From JARRJY01 sp037388705 (GTDB taxonomy: Bacteria; Pseudomonadota; Gammaproteobacteria; UBA6429; Thiohalophilaceae): 9,804 bases of DNA. Shown one piece after another: positions 1 to 7,236 of the stretch; position 1 is the first letter of the stretch, and every line of letters starts with the position of its first letter. The position numbers and the translations under genes are program-made. The notes under the pieces were generated by a model. It saw nothing but the letters and a program-made list of their open reading frames with translations. It was not told where the DNA came from and ran no database searches. The stretch spans positions 1-9,804 of the forward strand of contig JARRJY010000109.1 of assembly GCA_037388705.1 (NCBI GenBank), written 5' to 3'.

Positions 1-1
1 C

Positions 2-70
2 CTGAAACTGCGCTTCAAGTTTGACCAGCAATCCGTGCGCGAAGCGGCAGACTGGTTCAATAAAAATTAA
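2..70 (+). CDS. C-terminal end of an unidentified protein (partial)
   Basis: A reading frame is open from the left edge to a TAA stop at 68-70. It encodes 22 residues ending REAADWFNKN and is rich in charged and aromatic residues. The piece is too short to assign to a family. It is read towards the lepB-like gene on the opposite strand, and a palindromic repeat lies in the short gap between the two stops. That this is the end of a real gene is an inference from the codon-like composition and the convergent layout. Confidence 0.5.
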   Translation: MKLRFKFDQQSVREAADWFNKN

Positions 71-86
71 TTAAATGGCTATTTAC

Positions 87-118
87 GAATGACTGCTTTC
101 GGCCAAAAGCGGACGTTC
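87..118. repeat. Palindromic dispersed repeat, copy 1
   Basis: This is an imperfect hairpin. The left arm is GAATGACTGCTTT (87-99), the right arm is AAAGCGGACGTTC (106-118), and a GGCC lies in the loop region. The arms pair with one mismatch and two G-T pairs. It sits between two convergent stops, at 70 on the plus strand and 129 on the minus strand. It could therefore act as a two-way transcription stop, although no run of T follows it. It shares the core GCTTTCGGCCAAAAGCGG with copy 2 and, less closely, with copy 3. Confidence 0.65.
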
Positions 119-128
119 AGTTTTCTCT

Positions 129-980
129 TTATTGGAATATATATATTGGTTTACCAACAAGGTTTTGCATCGGTACAAATCCCCAACTTCGGCTATCTCT
201 GGAATTATCTCGATTATCACCAAGGACAAATAAATGACCTTCAGGAACTGAAAGATTAAAGTCTCTAGCTGGCCATTGATTTGTATTTTGTACCTTATAA
301 ATCGTGTTCCCCAGAGTTTCTTCCCAAACTTTAAATTCGAGGGATTCTGAAAGAATACTTACATTCACCTGGCTTCCATTTATATATAGATATTTATCCT
401 TGTATTCTATTGTGTCACCAGGCAACCCAACTATTCTTTTTACATAATTAATTGTTGGTTGTTGTGGGTATTCAAAAATGACAATGTCACCTCGTTGGAC
501 ATCAGCAGTAACCGGTTTTTTGAGAAGTGTTATGCCAAATGTTCCATAGTTACCATAGCCAAATTTCTTTGTTAATAGAATTGCACCTGGGTTTACAGTA
601 GGAAACATTGAGACCGAAGGCATTCTAAATGGTTCAAATAGGAATGCTCGCATACAAAAAATCCCCGCTATAATGAATACCGGAATAGAAACTAACCCAT
701 ACCATTTACTGTACCAAGGTCTAGTTAAACCTGAGGAATACTGGCAGGCCAATTTATATGCATGTACGGAGCATACGATCATCAATACCCAGTTAAAAGA
801 AAAGTACTCTAACCAAGTAACTTGCAGTGTATGTATACCGATATATTCAGATAAGGATATTACAATACTTAATCCAAAATATATAAATGCCCATTTAACC
901 TGAACTACATACAACATTCCTAAAGGTTGAATAAAAAAGCCTAAAACCGCAGCTATCCATTTATTCGGCATCCAATTCAT
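129..980 (-). CDS. lepB: Type I signal peptidase with extra N-terminal membrane region
   Basis: The 283-residue product is a type I (leader) signal peptidase, which cuts signal peptides from exported proteins on the outer face of the inner membrane. The serine box PSVSMFPT carries the nucleophile Ser124. The motif NYVKRIVGLPGD carries the general-base Lys181. The conserved motif GDNRDNSRDSRSWGFVP lies at about 254-270. About 115 residues precede the catalytic part and contain three or four hydrophobic stretches (about 8-26, 31-48, 60-78 and 96-113), more than the usual one or two anchors. The C-terminus ends soon after the last motif. The gene is visibly AT-richer than the housekeeping genes to its right and lies between palindromic repeats, so it looks acquired or accessory. 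The start is the ATG at 978-980, and AAGGA lies about 12 bases upstream. It is probably a second signal peptidase rather than the main LepB, but that cannot be tested here. Confidence 0.9.
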   Translation of the reverse strand: MNWMPNKWIAAVLGFFIQPLGMLYVVQVKWAFIYFGLSIVISLSEYIGIHTLQVTWLEYFSFNWVLMIVCSVHAYKLACQYSSGLTRPWYSKWYGLVSIPVFIIAGIFCMRAFLFEPFRMPSVSMFPTVNPGAILLTKKFGYGNYGTFGITLLKKPVTADVQRGDIVIFEYPQQPTINYVKRIVGLPGDTIEYKDKYLYINGSQVNVSILSESLEFKVWEETLGNTIYKVQNTNQWPARDFNLSVPEGHLFVLGDNRDNSRDSRSWGFVPMQNLVGKPIYIFQ

Positions 981-1000
981 ATTCTTATTTTATCCTTCTT

Positions 1001-1028
1001 ATGTCTGCTAACGGCCAAAAGCGGTCAT
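1001..1028. repeat. Palindromic dispersed repeat, copy 2
   Basis: This is an imperfect hairpin of ATGTCTGCT (1001-1009) against AGCGGTCAT (1020-1028), with one mismatch and one G-T pair. The centre reads AACGGCCAAA. It lies between the small membrane protein gene and the lepB-like gene, 20 bases ahead of the lepB-like ATG. In the transcript it falls in the leader of the lepB-like gene. The reverse complement of copy 3 shares its GCTAAC core and AAAGCGG arm. Confidence 0.6.
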
Positions 1029-1039
1029 TGGCTGTATTG

Positions 1040-1399
1040 TTATGGCGCTAATCGCTGCCACGTCCCTATTACCACAAAGGTAAGTATGCTTACCGATATT
1101 AGTTCTATTTTTAATATTTTTTTCTTATCTTCCGGTATGGAAAGTTTAAATTCAGGCCCTGGCAATATGAGATATATCCATAACCCGATTACCAAAAGTG
1201 CAACCACTCCAATAGCATTAATCAATGGAATAAAATCACCAAGAAAATATGCTGCAAGCAAAAAGAAAGAAGCAAGAGCTGTAATTAAAAATGCATACTT
1301 ATCTAATTTTCGCTTCCCATAAGGAAAGAGCCTTAAACATACATAACCAGCTAAGATTAAGATAAGTAATGAACTCTTATGGCCTACTAATTCTTCCAT
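1040..1399 (-). CDS. Small membrane protein of unknown function
   Basis: The 119-residue product is not recognised. It has about four hydrophobic stretches (roughly 8-24, 35-52, 60-82 and 97-113), separated by short charged loops. One loop is GKRKLDK after the first helix and another is PEDKKKILK before the last, so it is predicted to be an inner-membrane protein. No catalytic motif is visible. The start is the ATG at 1397-1399, with only a weak ribosome-binding site. The gene is AT-rich like the lepB-like gene downstream, is read in the same direction, and has a palindromic repeat on each side. A functional link with the signal peptidase is possible but rests only on adjacency. Confidence 0.65.
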   Translation of the reverse strand: MEELVGHKSSLLILILAGYVCLRLFPYGKRKLDKYAFLITALASFFLLAAYFLGDFIPLINAIGVVALLVIGLWIYLILPGPEFKLSIPEDKKKILKIELISVSILTFVVIGTWQRLAP

Positions 1400-1424
1400 G
1401 CTTAATTATTATTTTGCCTAATTC

Positions 1425-1458
1425 TGAATGTCCGCTTTGGGTAGTTAGCGGACATTCA
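1425..1458. repeat. Palindromic dispersed repeat, copy 3 (perfect 12-bp arms)
   Basis: This is a perfect inverted repeat. TGAATGTCCGCT (1425-1436) pairs with AGCGGACATTCA (1447-1458) around a 10-base loop. It lies 17 bases beyond the ubiC stop and upstream of the small membrane protein gene, and it marks the edge between the housekeeping cluster and the AT-rich block. Relative to copies 1 and 2 its asymmetric centre is in the opposite orientation. The stem could stop transcription or protect the 3' end of the mRNA, but no T run follows on either strand, so it is not a classic intrinsic terminator. Confidence 0.8.
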
Positions 1459-1475
1459 AAGTTTAGCCCAATAAA

Positions 1476-2066
1476 TTACCAATGACATTTCCTGATTGCC
1501 GGTAGAAACACCTCGGTCACCAGCAAGCGTTTTTTATTTATATAGAATACCGATCTTCTTCCCCAGATTGATTCCGGTTTTTCTTTTAACCTGTGCGTGG
1601 CTTTAGTAAACATCCGCTGTCGTGACCGGATCTCTGCTACTTCCACTTCATCTCGTTGCATGTTGGGATCTGCAAACAGTACCGCACCCAGTGGTTTACT
1701 CCCCAGGTGGGCAAGATAACGTTGTGCCCCGGTTAAGGTTTTTTTCGGGATAATGGTACGGGCATACACCCAGGGGGTATCACCACAATACAGGTACACT
1801 TCCCGGATTAACGCGGTGCCTGAATGACGCATCCCCAGGCGAATGGCTTCGTTCAGCATAGGGCGCTTCCAGCCTTGCGAAATAACTTCAACACGAAACT
1901 GTTTGTCACAGGCATCGATAACGCGTTTCGTTAATGAACCCTGGTCGAATAACCAGCAGGCCACGTCTTGCGGAACATCATTATTTAAAAGATAACGGCG
2001 CTGCTTCCAGACCGGTTCGGCAAAGTGACTGCCAAAGCGGGTTAACTTGGTTCTGTGTGTACTCAT
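1476..2066 (-). CDS. ubiC: Chorismate--pyruvate lyase
   Basis: UbiC removes pyruvate from chorismate to give 4-hydroxybenzoate, the first committed step of ubiquinone synthesis, in the cytoplasm. The 196-residue product carries the family landmarks: WLFDQGSLTKR (38-48), LIREVYL (86-92), ARTIIPKKTLTG (102-113), LGSKPLGAVLF (121-131), WGRRS (168-172) and LLVTEVFLPA (181-190). Arg88 and Glu185 match the active-site Arg and Glu of the E. coli enzyme by motif. It is somewhat longer than the E. coli protein (about 165 residues), with added N-terminal sequence and a longer stretch before WGRRS. The ATG at 2064-2066 lies 6 bases after the recG stop, so it is probably co-transcribed with recG. The prenyltransferase gene ubiA, often next to ubiC, is not here. 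The gene is followed by palindromic repeat copy 3. Confidence 0.92.
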   Translation of the reverse strand: MSTHRTKLTRFGSHFAEPVWKQRRYLLNNDVPQDVACWLFDQGSLTKRVIDACDKQFRVEVISQGWKRPMLNEAIRLGMRHSGTALIREVYLYCGDTPWVYARTIIPKKTLTGAQRYLAHLGSKPLGAVLFADPNMQRDEVEVAEIRSRQRMFTKATHRLKEKPESIWGRRSVFYINKKRLLVTEVFLPAIRKCHW

Positions 2067-2072
2067 ATATGT

Positions 2073-4178
2073 TTATACGTTTCCATACCGGGTTGCCATG
2101 CCTACCCATCTCTTTATAAGAGGTTTAACCAGTTGCGGATACTGTTTTAAAACTTTATCGGCTGTTAAAGTTACCTGTGGCATTAATGCCTGGTCACGTT
2201 GCAGGTCGGCAATGCGTAACTGCAGCATGCCTGTTTGCCTTGTACCCAGTACTTCACCGGGGCCGCGGATCTCTAAATCTTTTCTTGCAATAGCAAAACC
2301 ATCATCGGTTTCTCGCATAATGGCCAGGCGTTCACGTGCATTTTCGGATAACGAACCATGATACATCAACACGCAGGCACTTGCTGCTGTACCACGTCCG
2401 ACCCGACCGCGTAACTGGTGCAACTGTGCCAGCCCCAGCCTTTCGGCATTTTCGATCACCATCAAGCTGGCATTGGGTACATCCACGCCGACTTCGATCA
2501 CCGTGGTGGCAACCAGCAAATCCACTTCAGCATTTTTAAAGCCCTGCATGACCCGTTCTTTTTGTTCCGGTTTCATACGGCCATGAACCAGCGCAATACG
2601 TATATCCGGCAGGACTTCGGCAAGCAGGTTGGCGGTATCTTCAGCTGCTTCACACTGCAGGACTTCGGACTCTTCAATCAGGGTACATACCCAGTAAACC
2701 TGCTTGCCTTCCTTGCAGGCAGAATGCACACGCTGCACTACTTCATCACGACGGTTATCCGGGATCACCACTGTTTCAACAGGCTGGCGACCCGGTGGCC
2801 TTTCATCAATAACCGAACAATCCAGGTCAGCATATACCGCCATACTTAATGTTCTTGGTATCGGTGTTGCCGTCATGATTAACTGGTGGGGATGGACCCC
2901 ATCCACCACACCTTTTTCCCTGAGCGCCAGTCTCTGGTGAACACCGAAACGATGTTGTTCATCAATGACGATTAATGCCAGGTTATTAAAAACCACATCA
3001 GCCTGGAACAGGGCATGGGTACCTACCACCAGTTGTGCTTTACCGCTTTCAATCTCATCAAGGGCTTTTCGTTTCTCCGCGGTTTTTAACTTGCCGGATA
3101 GCCAGCTGACGTTAATACCCAGTGCTTCGAACCACTGTAAGAAATTACGATAGTGTTGCTCGGCAAGAATTTCGGTTGGTGCCATGACCGCGGCCTGGTA
3201 ACCATTTTCCACCGCGATAATTGCCGCTAATACCGCGACCACGGTTTTGCCTGATCCCACATCACCTTGTACCAGGCGTTGCATGGGCTCGGCTTTTTGT
3301 AAATCATTTTTGATTTCCTTTACTACGCGCTGTTGTGCACCGGTTAAGTTAAAAGGTAACTGCTGTAAAAACTGTTGTTCAAGTTCGCCATCAACCATGA
3401 GCGCATGGGCATGGTGCCTGCTGGCTTTGGATCGAAGCTGGCGCAGACTTAAAACATGCGATAACAATTCTTCAAACACCAGCCGGTGTTGCGCATCACT
3501 TTCACCGGCAAGGATTTCAGCCAGGTCCGCATCTTTTGGTGGCTGGTGTAAATATAGCAGGCTTTCTTTTAACGAAGGCAGGTGTTGTTCATGAAGTAAT
3601 TCAGCAGGTAATAATTCTTCAAGTATAAGTTTATCATCACTTAACATCTCAACGGCCTGGCTTAACAGGTTGCGCATGGAAAGTTGATGCAGGCCTTCGG
3701 TAACCGGGTAAACCGGCGTTAAATTCTCGGTACCGCTTACTTCATCCAGTGATTGAATATATTCGTATTCAGGATGGATCATTTCCAGGCCAGCCTTACC
3801 GCGCCTTACTTCACCGAAGCAACGGATTGTTTTGCCACGTGACAGTGCTTCTTTTTGTGCGTTACTAAAATGAAAAAATCGAAGTGTTATAAAACCGGTG
3901 CCATCACTGATACGCGTTAATAACATGCGTTTGCGGGCAAACTTTATTTCGCTGAGTTCAATCTGGCCCTGGATAACTACTTCACTGCCGGTGCGAAGGC
4001 TGCCGATAGGAACAATGGTAGTGCGATCTTCGTAACGAAATGGCAGGTGGAATAACATGTCCTCAATAAATTCAATACCGAGCTTTTGAAGTTTTTCGGC
4101 AATGCGTGGACCTACACCTTTTAACAGGGTAACCAGGTGTAGTTGTTTTTCTGTTGTTGGTTGTCCCGGGCTGGACAT
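2073..4178 (-). CDS. recG: ATP-dependent DNA helicase RecG
   Basis: RecG is a superfamily 2 DNA translocase that reverses stalled replication forks and moves branched DNA junctions during repair. The product is complete. It has an N-terminal wedge domain with an OB fold (about 25-170) including GVGPRIAEKL and HLPFRYEDR. The helicase domains carry the Walker A motif GDVGSGKT (313-320), the motif II variant DEQH (414-417), TATPIPRT (444-451) and motif VI QLRGRVGRG (596-604). The family's C-terminal region follows. Numbering here counts from a possible earlier ATG at 4200-4202. I prefer the ATG at 4176-4178 (residue 9 in that numbering), which has an AGG about 8 bases upstream. The earlier ATG has its purine tract touching the start codon. 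The resulting 701 residues are close to the usual family length of about 690. The gene lies 51 bases after ridA and 6 bases before ubiC. Confidence 0.96.
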   Translation of the reverse strand: MSSPGQPTTEKQLHLVTLLKGVGPRIAEKLQKLGIEFIEDMLFHLPFRYEDRTTIVPIGSLRTGSEVVIQGQIELSEIKFARKRMLLTRISDGTGFITLRFFHFSNAQKEALSRGKTIRCFGEVRRGKAGLEMIHPEYEYIQSLDEVSGTENLTPVYPVTEGLHQLSMRNLLSQAVEMLSDDKLILEELLPAELLHEQHLPSLKESLLYLHQPPKDADLAEILAGESDAQHRLVFEELLSHVLSLRQLRSKASRHHAHALMVDGELEQQFLQQLPFNLTGAQQRVVKEIKNDLQKAEPMQRLVQGDVGSGKTVVAVLAAIIAVENGYQAAVMAPTEILAEQHYRNFLQWFEALGINVSWLSGKLKTAEKRKALDEIESGKAQLVVGTHALFQADVVFNNLALIVIDEQHRFGVHQRLALREKGVVDGVHPHQLIMTATPIPRTLSMAVYADLDCSVIDERPPGRQPVETVVIPDNRRDEVVQRVHSACKEGKQVYWVCTLIEESEVLQCEAAEDTANLLAEVLPDIRIALVHGRMKPEQKERVMQGFKNAEVDLLVATTVIEVGVDVPNASLMVIENAERLGLAQLHQLRGRVGRGTAASACVLMYHGSLSENARERLAIMRETDDGFAIARKDLEIRGPGEVLGTRQTGMLQLRIADLQRDQALMPQVTLTADKVLKQYPQLVKPLIKRWVGMATRYGNV

Positions 4179-4229
4179 AAAGATACCTGCTTTACTAAAC
4201 ATCCCTGTTCAGTTGCTGACTCTTAATTT

Positions 4230-4613
4230 TTATTCAATGATCATGACGGCATCCATTTCCACTTCAGCTGCCTTGGGTAAAGCAGCAACACCTATGGCAG
4301 CGCGTGCCGGGTATGGCTCTGTGAAATAGTCTGCCATGACTTCGTTAACGGTTGGAAAGTTGGAAAGATCCACCAGGAAGACATTTAACTTGACCACGTC
4401 TTTCAGGCTGCCACCTGCAGCTTCAGCAACAGCCTGCAGGTTATCGAACACGCGACGGATTTGTGTGGCAATATTACCTTCAACCAGTTCCATGGTCTCC
4501 GGTACTAGGGGAATCTGGCCTGACAGGTACACCGTGTTATCAACCTTGACTGCCTGTGAATAGGTACCAATCGCCTGTGGTGCCTTATCAGTATGGATTA
4601 TTTCGCGCGCCAT
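4230..4613 (-). CDS. ridA: 2-iminobutanoate/2-iminopropanoate deaminase RidA
   Basis: RidA (YjgF/YER057c/UK114 family) hydrolyses reactive enamine/imine intermediates released by PLP-dependent enzymes such as threonine dehydratase, which prevents damage to other PLP enzymes. The 127-residue product has the standard family length. It contains GTYSQAVKV (16-24), YLSGQIPL (29-36), the middle segment NLQAVAEAAGGSLKDVVK and the C-terminal YPARAAIGVAALP (101-113). Arg104 and Glu119 correspond to the substrate-binding Arg and the active-site Glu of the family. The start at 4611-4613 is supported by GGGAG (plus-strand bases 4621-4625) seven bases ahead of the ATG. A longer in-frame start further upstream would overlap the end of spoT. 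The start lies 28 bases after the spoT stop, an arrangement common in gammaproteobacteria. Confidence 0.95.
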   Translation of the reverse strand: MAREIIHTDKAPQAIGTYSQAVKVDNTVYLSGQIPLVPETMELVEGNIATQIRRVFDNLQAVAEAAGGSLKDVVKLNVFLVDLSNFPTVNEVMADYFTEPYPARAAIGVAALPKAAEVEMDAVMIIE

Positions 4614-4641
4614 GCTTTCTCTCCCGAACTTGATCTTGTTT

Positions 4642-5007
4642 TTATCTTTTAACTCTCTGGATACGTTCAACCATTTCCAGTGAACGTAATCGTCTCATGA
4701 TCCTGGCAAGATGCTTACGATCTTTTACCATTACCGTGAAGTTTTCTGTTGAATGCAAACCGTCACGCTCTTCAATATCAACGTTTTCAATATTGGCGTC
4801 CATATCTGCAATCGCGGCAGCAACCGTTGCCAGGGTACCGCGTTGACTGATGGCGAACACACGTACATCAACCGGGAACTCACCGCTCACATCCTTTTCC
4901 CACTGCACATCGATCCATTTTTCCGGCTTGCTGCGATACTCGGCTACGTTCTTGCAATCGTCGGTATGAATAACAATCCCGCGACCAGAACTGATAAAGG
5001 CGCCTCC
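4642..5007 (-). pseudogene. spoT: SpoT C-terminal piece (end of CC domain plus ACT domain), out of frame
   Basis: This stretch continues the SpoT protein in a different frame from the main open frame. It begins GGAFISSGRGIVIHTDDC, which matches the second half of the CC/zinc-finger-like domain of RelA/SpoT proteins. It continues through PEKWIDVQWEKD into a complete ACT domain (VDVRVFAISQRGTLATVAAA, then NIENVDIEE) and ends MVERIQRVKR. It has no start of its own at the join. The first plausible ATG (4906-4908) falls after most of the CC remnant. The normal Cys-Cys-x-Pro segment that should precede it is absent. It is either the separated tail of a damaged spoT or the result of an assembly error that deleted bases at about 5005-5020. 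Confidence 0.85.
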
Positions 5008-6710
5008 TGTTGTTTGTGTTCGCCTTTTTTATCTTCTTCCCGTTGTAATAACATGTGGGCTACCACCATTGGTATGTTATTACCTAAGCCAATGGATGCC
5101 AGTAAATCTTCCTGCGTATCAAAATGAAACTCGTTAATGATGCGTAATACCTGTTCATCAGAAACTTCGTCGAAGGTGGTACCAAATGCCACCAGGCTTT
5201 TATCCAGTAAACGCAGCCCCAGTGATATGGCTTCATCTTCCTGCAGGTTTTTAAGATAAGCGCGAATACTAGAGCGGGCTTTTGCAGTGTGTACAAAGTC
5301 CAGCCATGCCGGGTTGGGCCTGGCGCCCGGTGCGGTGATAATTTCCACCGTTTGCCCGTTATATAGTTCTGTACGTAACGGCATAAGACGACGATCAATT
5401 TTTACCGCTACACACTGGTTACCCACATCTGAATGAACCGCGTATGCAAAATCAACCGCGGTAGCTCCACGTGGCAGTTCCATGATTTCACCACGTGGTG
5501 TGAAAACATACACTTCATCAGGGAACAGATCGATCTTTACGTTTTCCAGGAATTCGATGGAGTTACCGGCGTTTTTTTGCATCTCCAACAGGCTATGCAT
5601 CCATTCACGTGCACGCATCTGCGCGTTATTGCTGGAACTACCTTCTTCCTTGTAATACCAGTGGGCCGCGATACCTGCTTCGGCAACACGATGCATTTCT
5701 TCCGTACGAATCTGTATTTCGATGGCAACACCGTATGGACTAAACAGGACGGTGTGTAATGACTGGTAACCATTGGCCTTAGGGATTGCAATGTAATCTT
5801 TAAATTTGCCTGGCATTGGCGTGTAAAGGTTATGCATTACACCCAGTACCCGGTAACAGGTATCTACCGAATCAACAATTATGCGGAACGCGTAAACATC
5901 CATCACTTCACTGAAAGACAGTTGCTTGTCTTTCATTTTTTTATAAATACTGTAGAGGTGTTTTTCCCGGCCGATGACTTCGCCTTTCAGATCTTCCTGT
6001 TCCAGCCTTGCCTTGATGGAATCTTCAACCTTGCTGACGATTTCCTTGCGGTTGCCACGTGCCTTGCGTAATCCTTCCTCGAGGATTTTGCTACGCATCG
6101 GGTATTGCGCTTTAAAGCCAAGATCTTCCAGCTCAATTCGCAAACTGTTCATCCCCAGGCGATTGGCAATGGGGGCATAGATTTCCAGGGTTTCACGCGC
6201 GATACGACGACGCTTGTCAGGACGCATCACACCTAGAGTGCGCATGTTATGTAAACGATCGGCAAGCTTGACCAGGATAACGCGGATATCGCGTACCATG
6301 GCGAGCATCATTTTACGAAAGTTTTCTGCCTGTGCTTCGGCCTTACTTTCAAACTCCATGTGGGTCAGCTTACTGACGCCATCTACCAGCTCGGCGATTT
6401 CTTCTCCAAAGCGGGCAACGATCTGATCCTTTACGGTCTCGGTATCTTCAATAACATCATGCAGGATCGCGGCAACAATACTTTTGTGATCCATGTTCAT
6501 TTCGGCAAGGATCTTTGCCACGTTCAGGGGGTGATAAATATAAGGTTCGCCGCTCATGCGACGCTGCCCGTCATGGGCTTCAGCACCAAACAGGTAAGCT
6601 TGATAGACTTCGGCGATTTGTTCAGGCTCGAGGTAGTCCTCGAGCATTTCGCACAAATGACTTATGCGAAATGCGGTGGGATCTTTTGTTTCCTGTAATT
6701 CGGCAGCCAA
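4944..6710 (-). CDS. spoT: Bifunctional (p)ppGpp synthetase/hydrolase SpoT, frame-disrupted
   Basis: SpoT makes and degrades the alarmone (p)ppGpp. The 588-residue open frame has an N-terminal HD hydrolase domain with His60 and the HDVIED motif (84-89). A synthetase domain follows with REKHLYSIYKKM (248-259), YAFRIIV, the KFKD motif (302-305, like the RxKD of bifunctional enzymes), GYQSLHT (314-320) and EIQIRTEEMH (331-340). A TGS domain (about 392-457) and a helical region come next. After about residue 569 the sequence stops resembling SpoT and reaches a premature stop. The true continuation lies in another frame (4642-5007), and the family's CC motif is missing. Full-length SpoT is about 700 residues. 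The start is a TTG at 6708-6710, 8 bases after the rpoZ stop, with GGAG and GAG purines upstream. The next ATG (residue 22) is an alternative that better fits the E. coli N-terminus. Confidence 0.9.
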   Translation of the reverse strand: MAAELQETKDPTAFRISHLCEMLEDYLEPEQIAEVYQAYLFGAEAHDGQRRMSGEPYIYHPLNVAKILAEMNMDHKSIVAAILHDVIEDTETVKDQIVARFGEEIAELVDGVSKLTHMEFESKAEAQAENFRKMMLAMVRDIRVILVKLADRLHNMRTLGVMRPDKRRRIARETLEIYAPIANRLGMNSLRIELEDLGFKAQYPMRSKILEEGLRKARGNRKEIVSKVEDSIKARLEQEDLKGEVIGREKHLYSIYKKMKDKQLSFSEVMDVYAFRIIVDSVDTCYRVLGVMHNLYTPMPGKFKDYIAIPKANGYQSLHTVLFSPYGVAIEIQIRTEEMHRVAEAGIAAHWYYKEEGSSSNNAQMRAREWMHSLLEMQKNAGNSIEFLENVKIDLFPDEVYVFTPRGEIMELPRGATAVDFAYAVHSDVGNQCVAVKIDRRLMPLRTELYNGQTVEIITAPGARPNPAWLDFVHTAKARSSIRAYLKNLQEDEAISLGLRLLDKSLVAFGTTFDEVSDEQVLRIINEFHFDTQEDLLASIGLGNNIPMVVAHMLLQREEDKKGEHKQQEAPLSVLVAGLLFIPTIART

Positions 6711-6718
6711 GCGAGAAT

Positions 6719-7141
6719 TTACTCGTCTCCAGCTTCTTCACTGGATCCAGCAGCGCCACCCAGTTCAGCTTTAAGGGCAGCTTGGATAGCCGCGGCAACA
6801 TCATCGGATACACCGGCAGCCGTGGCAGGAGCAGGTGTAGCACCTGAAGTCTGTTCAGCAACCGCTTCATCTACTGGTGAAGTCGACATTTCAGCAGCAG
6901 CCACTTCCATATCTTCCGCCAGGATTTCTTCTGTCTCTTCTTCAGACTCTTCAAGAATGTCTGCCGTTACCAGGCCTTCGGCAATTTCACGCAGGGCAAT
7001 AACGGTAGGTTTATCATTTTCTTCTTCAACCATAGGCTCTTTACCCATGGCAATCTGGCGTGCACGCTTGGAAGAAACCAGTACCAGTTCAAAGCGGTTA
7101 GCGACGTTGTCGAGACAGTCTTCTACAGTGACTCGGGCCAT
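6719..7141 (-). CDS. rpoZ: RNA polymerase omega subunit with long acidic C-terminal tail
   Basis: Omega binds the beta-prime subunit, aids RNA polymerase assembly and forms part of a (p)ppGpp site. Residues 1-63 are a normal omega: MARVTVEDCLDNVANRFELV, SSKRARQIAMG, then NDKPTVIALREIAEGLVTADIL. The tail from about 64 to 140 is unusual. It starts with a Glu-rich stretch (EESEEETEEILAED), runs through Ala/Pro/Thr-rich linker sequence (ATPAPATAAG), and has a possible helix (DDVAAAIQAALKAELGG, about 113-129) and an acidic end. The total of 140 residues compares with about 90 in E. coli. The ATG at 7139-7141 is chosen because it matches the family N-terminus and has GGAG (plus-strand 7150-7153) 8 bases upstream. 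An earlier in-frame ATG at 7213 would add 24 unrelated residues. The gene is probably transcribed with spoT. Confidence 0.95.
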   Translation of the reverse strand: MARVTVEDCLDNVANRFELVLVSSKRARQIAMGKEPMVEEENDKPTVIALREIAEGLVTADILEESEEETEEILAEDMEVAAAEMSTSPVDEAVAEQTSGATPAPATAAGVSDDVAAAIQAALKAELGGAAGSSEEAGDE

Positions 7142-7182
7142 ATTATTTACTCCGGGAGTTAATTGTTTCTGCCCTGATGGCC

Positions 7183-7199
7183 GTTTTGCGCGGCAAAAC
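7183..7199. other. Small hairpin in the rpoZ leader
   Basis: GTTTTGC (7183-7189) and GCAAAAC (7193-7199) form a 7-bp stem with a 3-base loop. It lies between the proposed rpoZ promoter and the rpoZ ribosome-binding site, so it would be in the 5' leader. No T run follows, so it is not an obvious terminator. A role in RNA stability or translation is only conjecture. Confidence 0.35.
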
Positions 7200-7236
7200 C
7201 GGGGAAACATCAAAAAATTGTTCAGAATATCAGCGA

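Noticed and set aside
673..903. A 76-residue plus-strand open frame inside the lepB-like gene
   Set aside because: It lies opposite the N-terminal membrane region of a convincing signal peptidase, lacks a ribosome-binding site and shows no family features.
1001..1458. The palindromes as integron attC sites with the two genes as cassettes
   Set aside because: The layout is cassette-like, but the arms do not fit the GTTRRRY/RYYYAAC core sites; the nearest string in copy 3, GTTAGCG, breaks the consensus. No integrase is in view and the centre of copy 3 is inverted relative to the others.
1425..1458. Copy 3 as an intrinsic terminator of the recG-ubiC operon
   Set aside because: The stem is strong but no run of T follows on either strand, so only a REP-like repeat is claimed.
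4614..4670. A longer N-terminus for RidA, or a SpoT-RidA overlap
   Set aside because: The extension overlaps the end of spoT, is Lys-rich and unlike the family, while the ATG at 4611-4613 has a good ribosome-binding site and the standard N-terminus.
5084..5398. A 104-residue minus-strand open frame within spoT
   Set aside because: It is an alternate frame of the intact TGS/helical part of SpoT, whose main frame is well conserved there.
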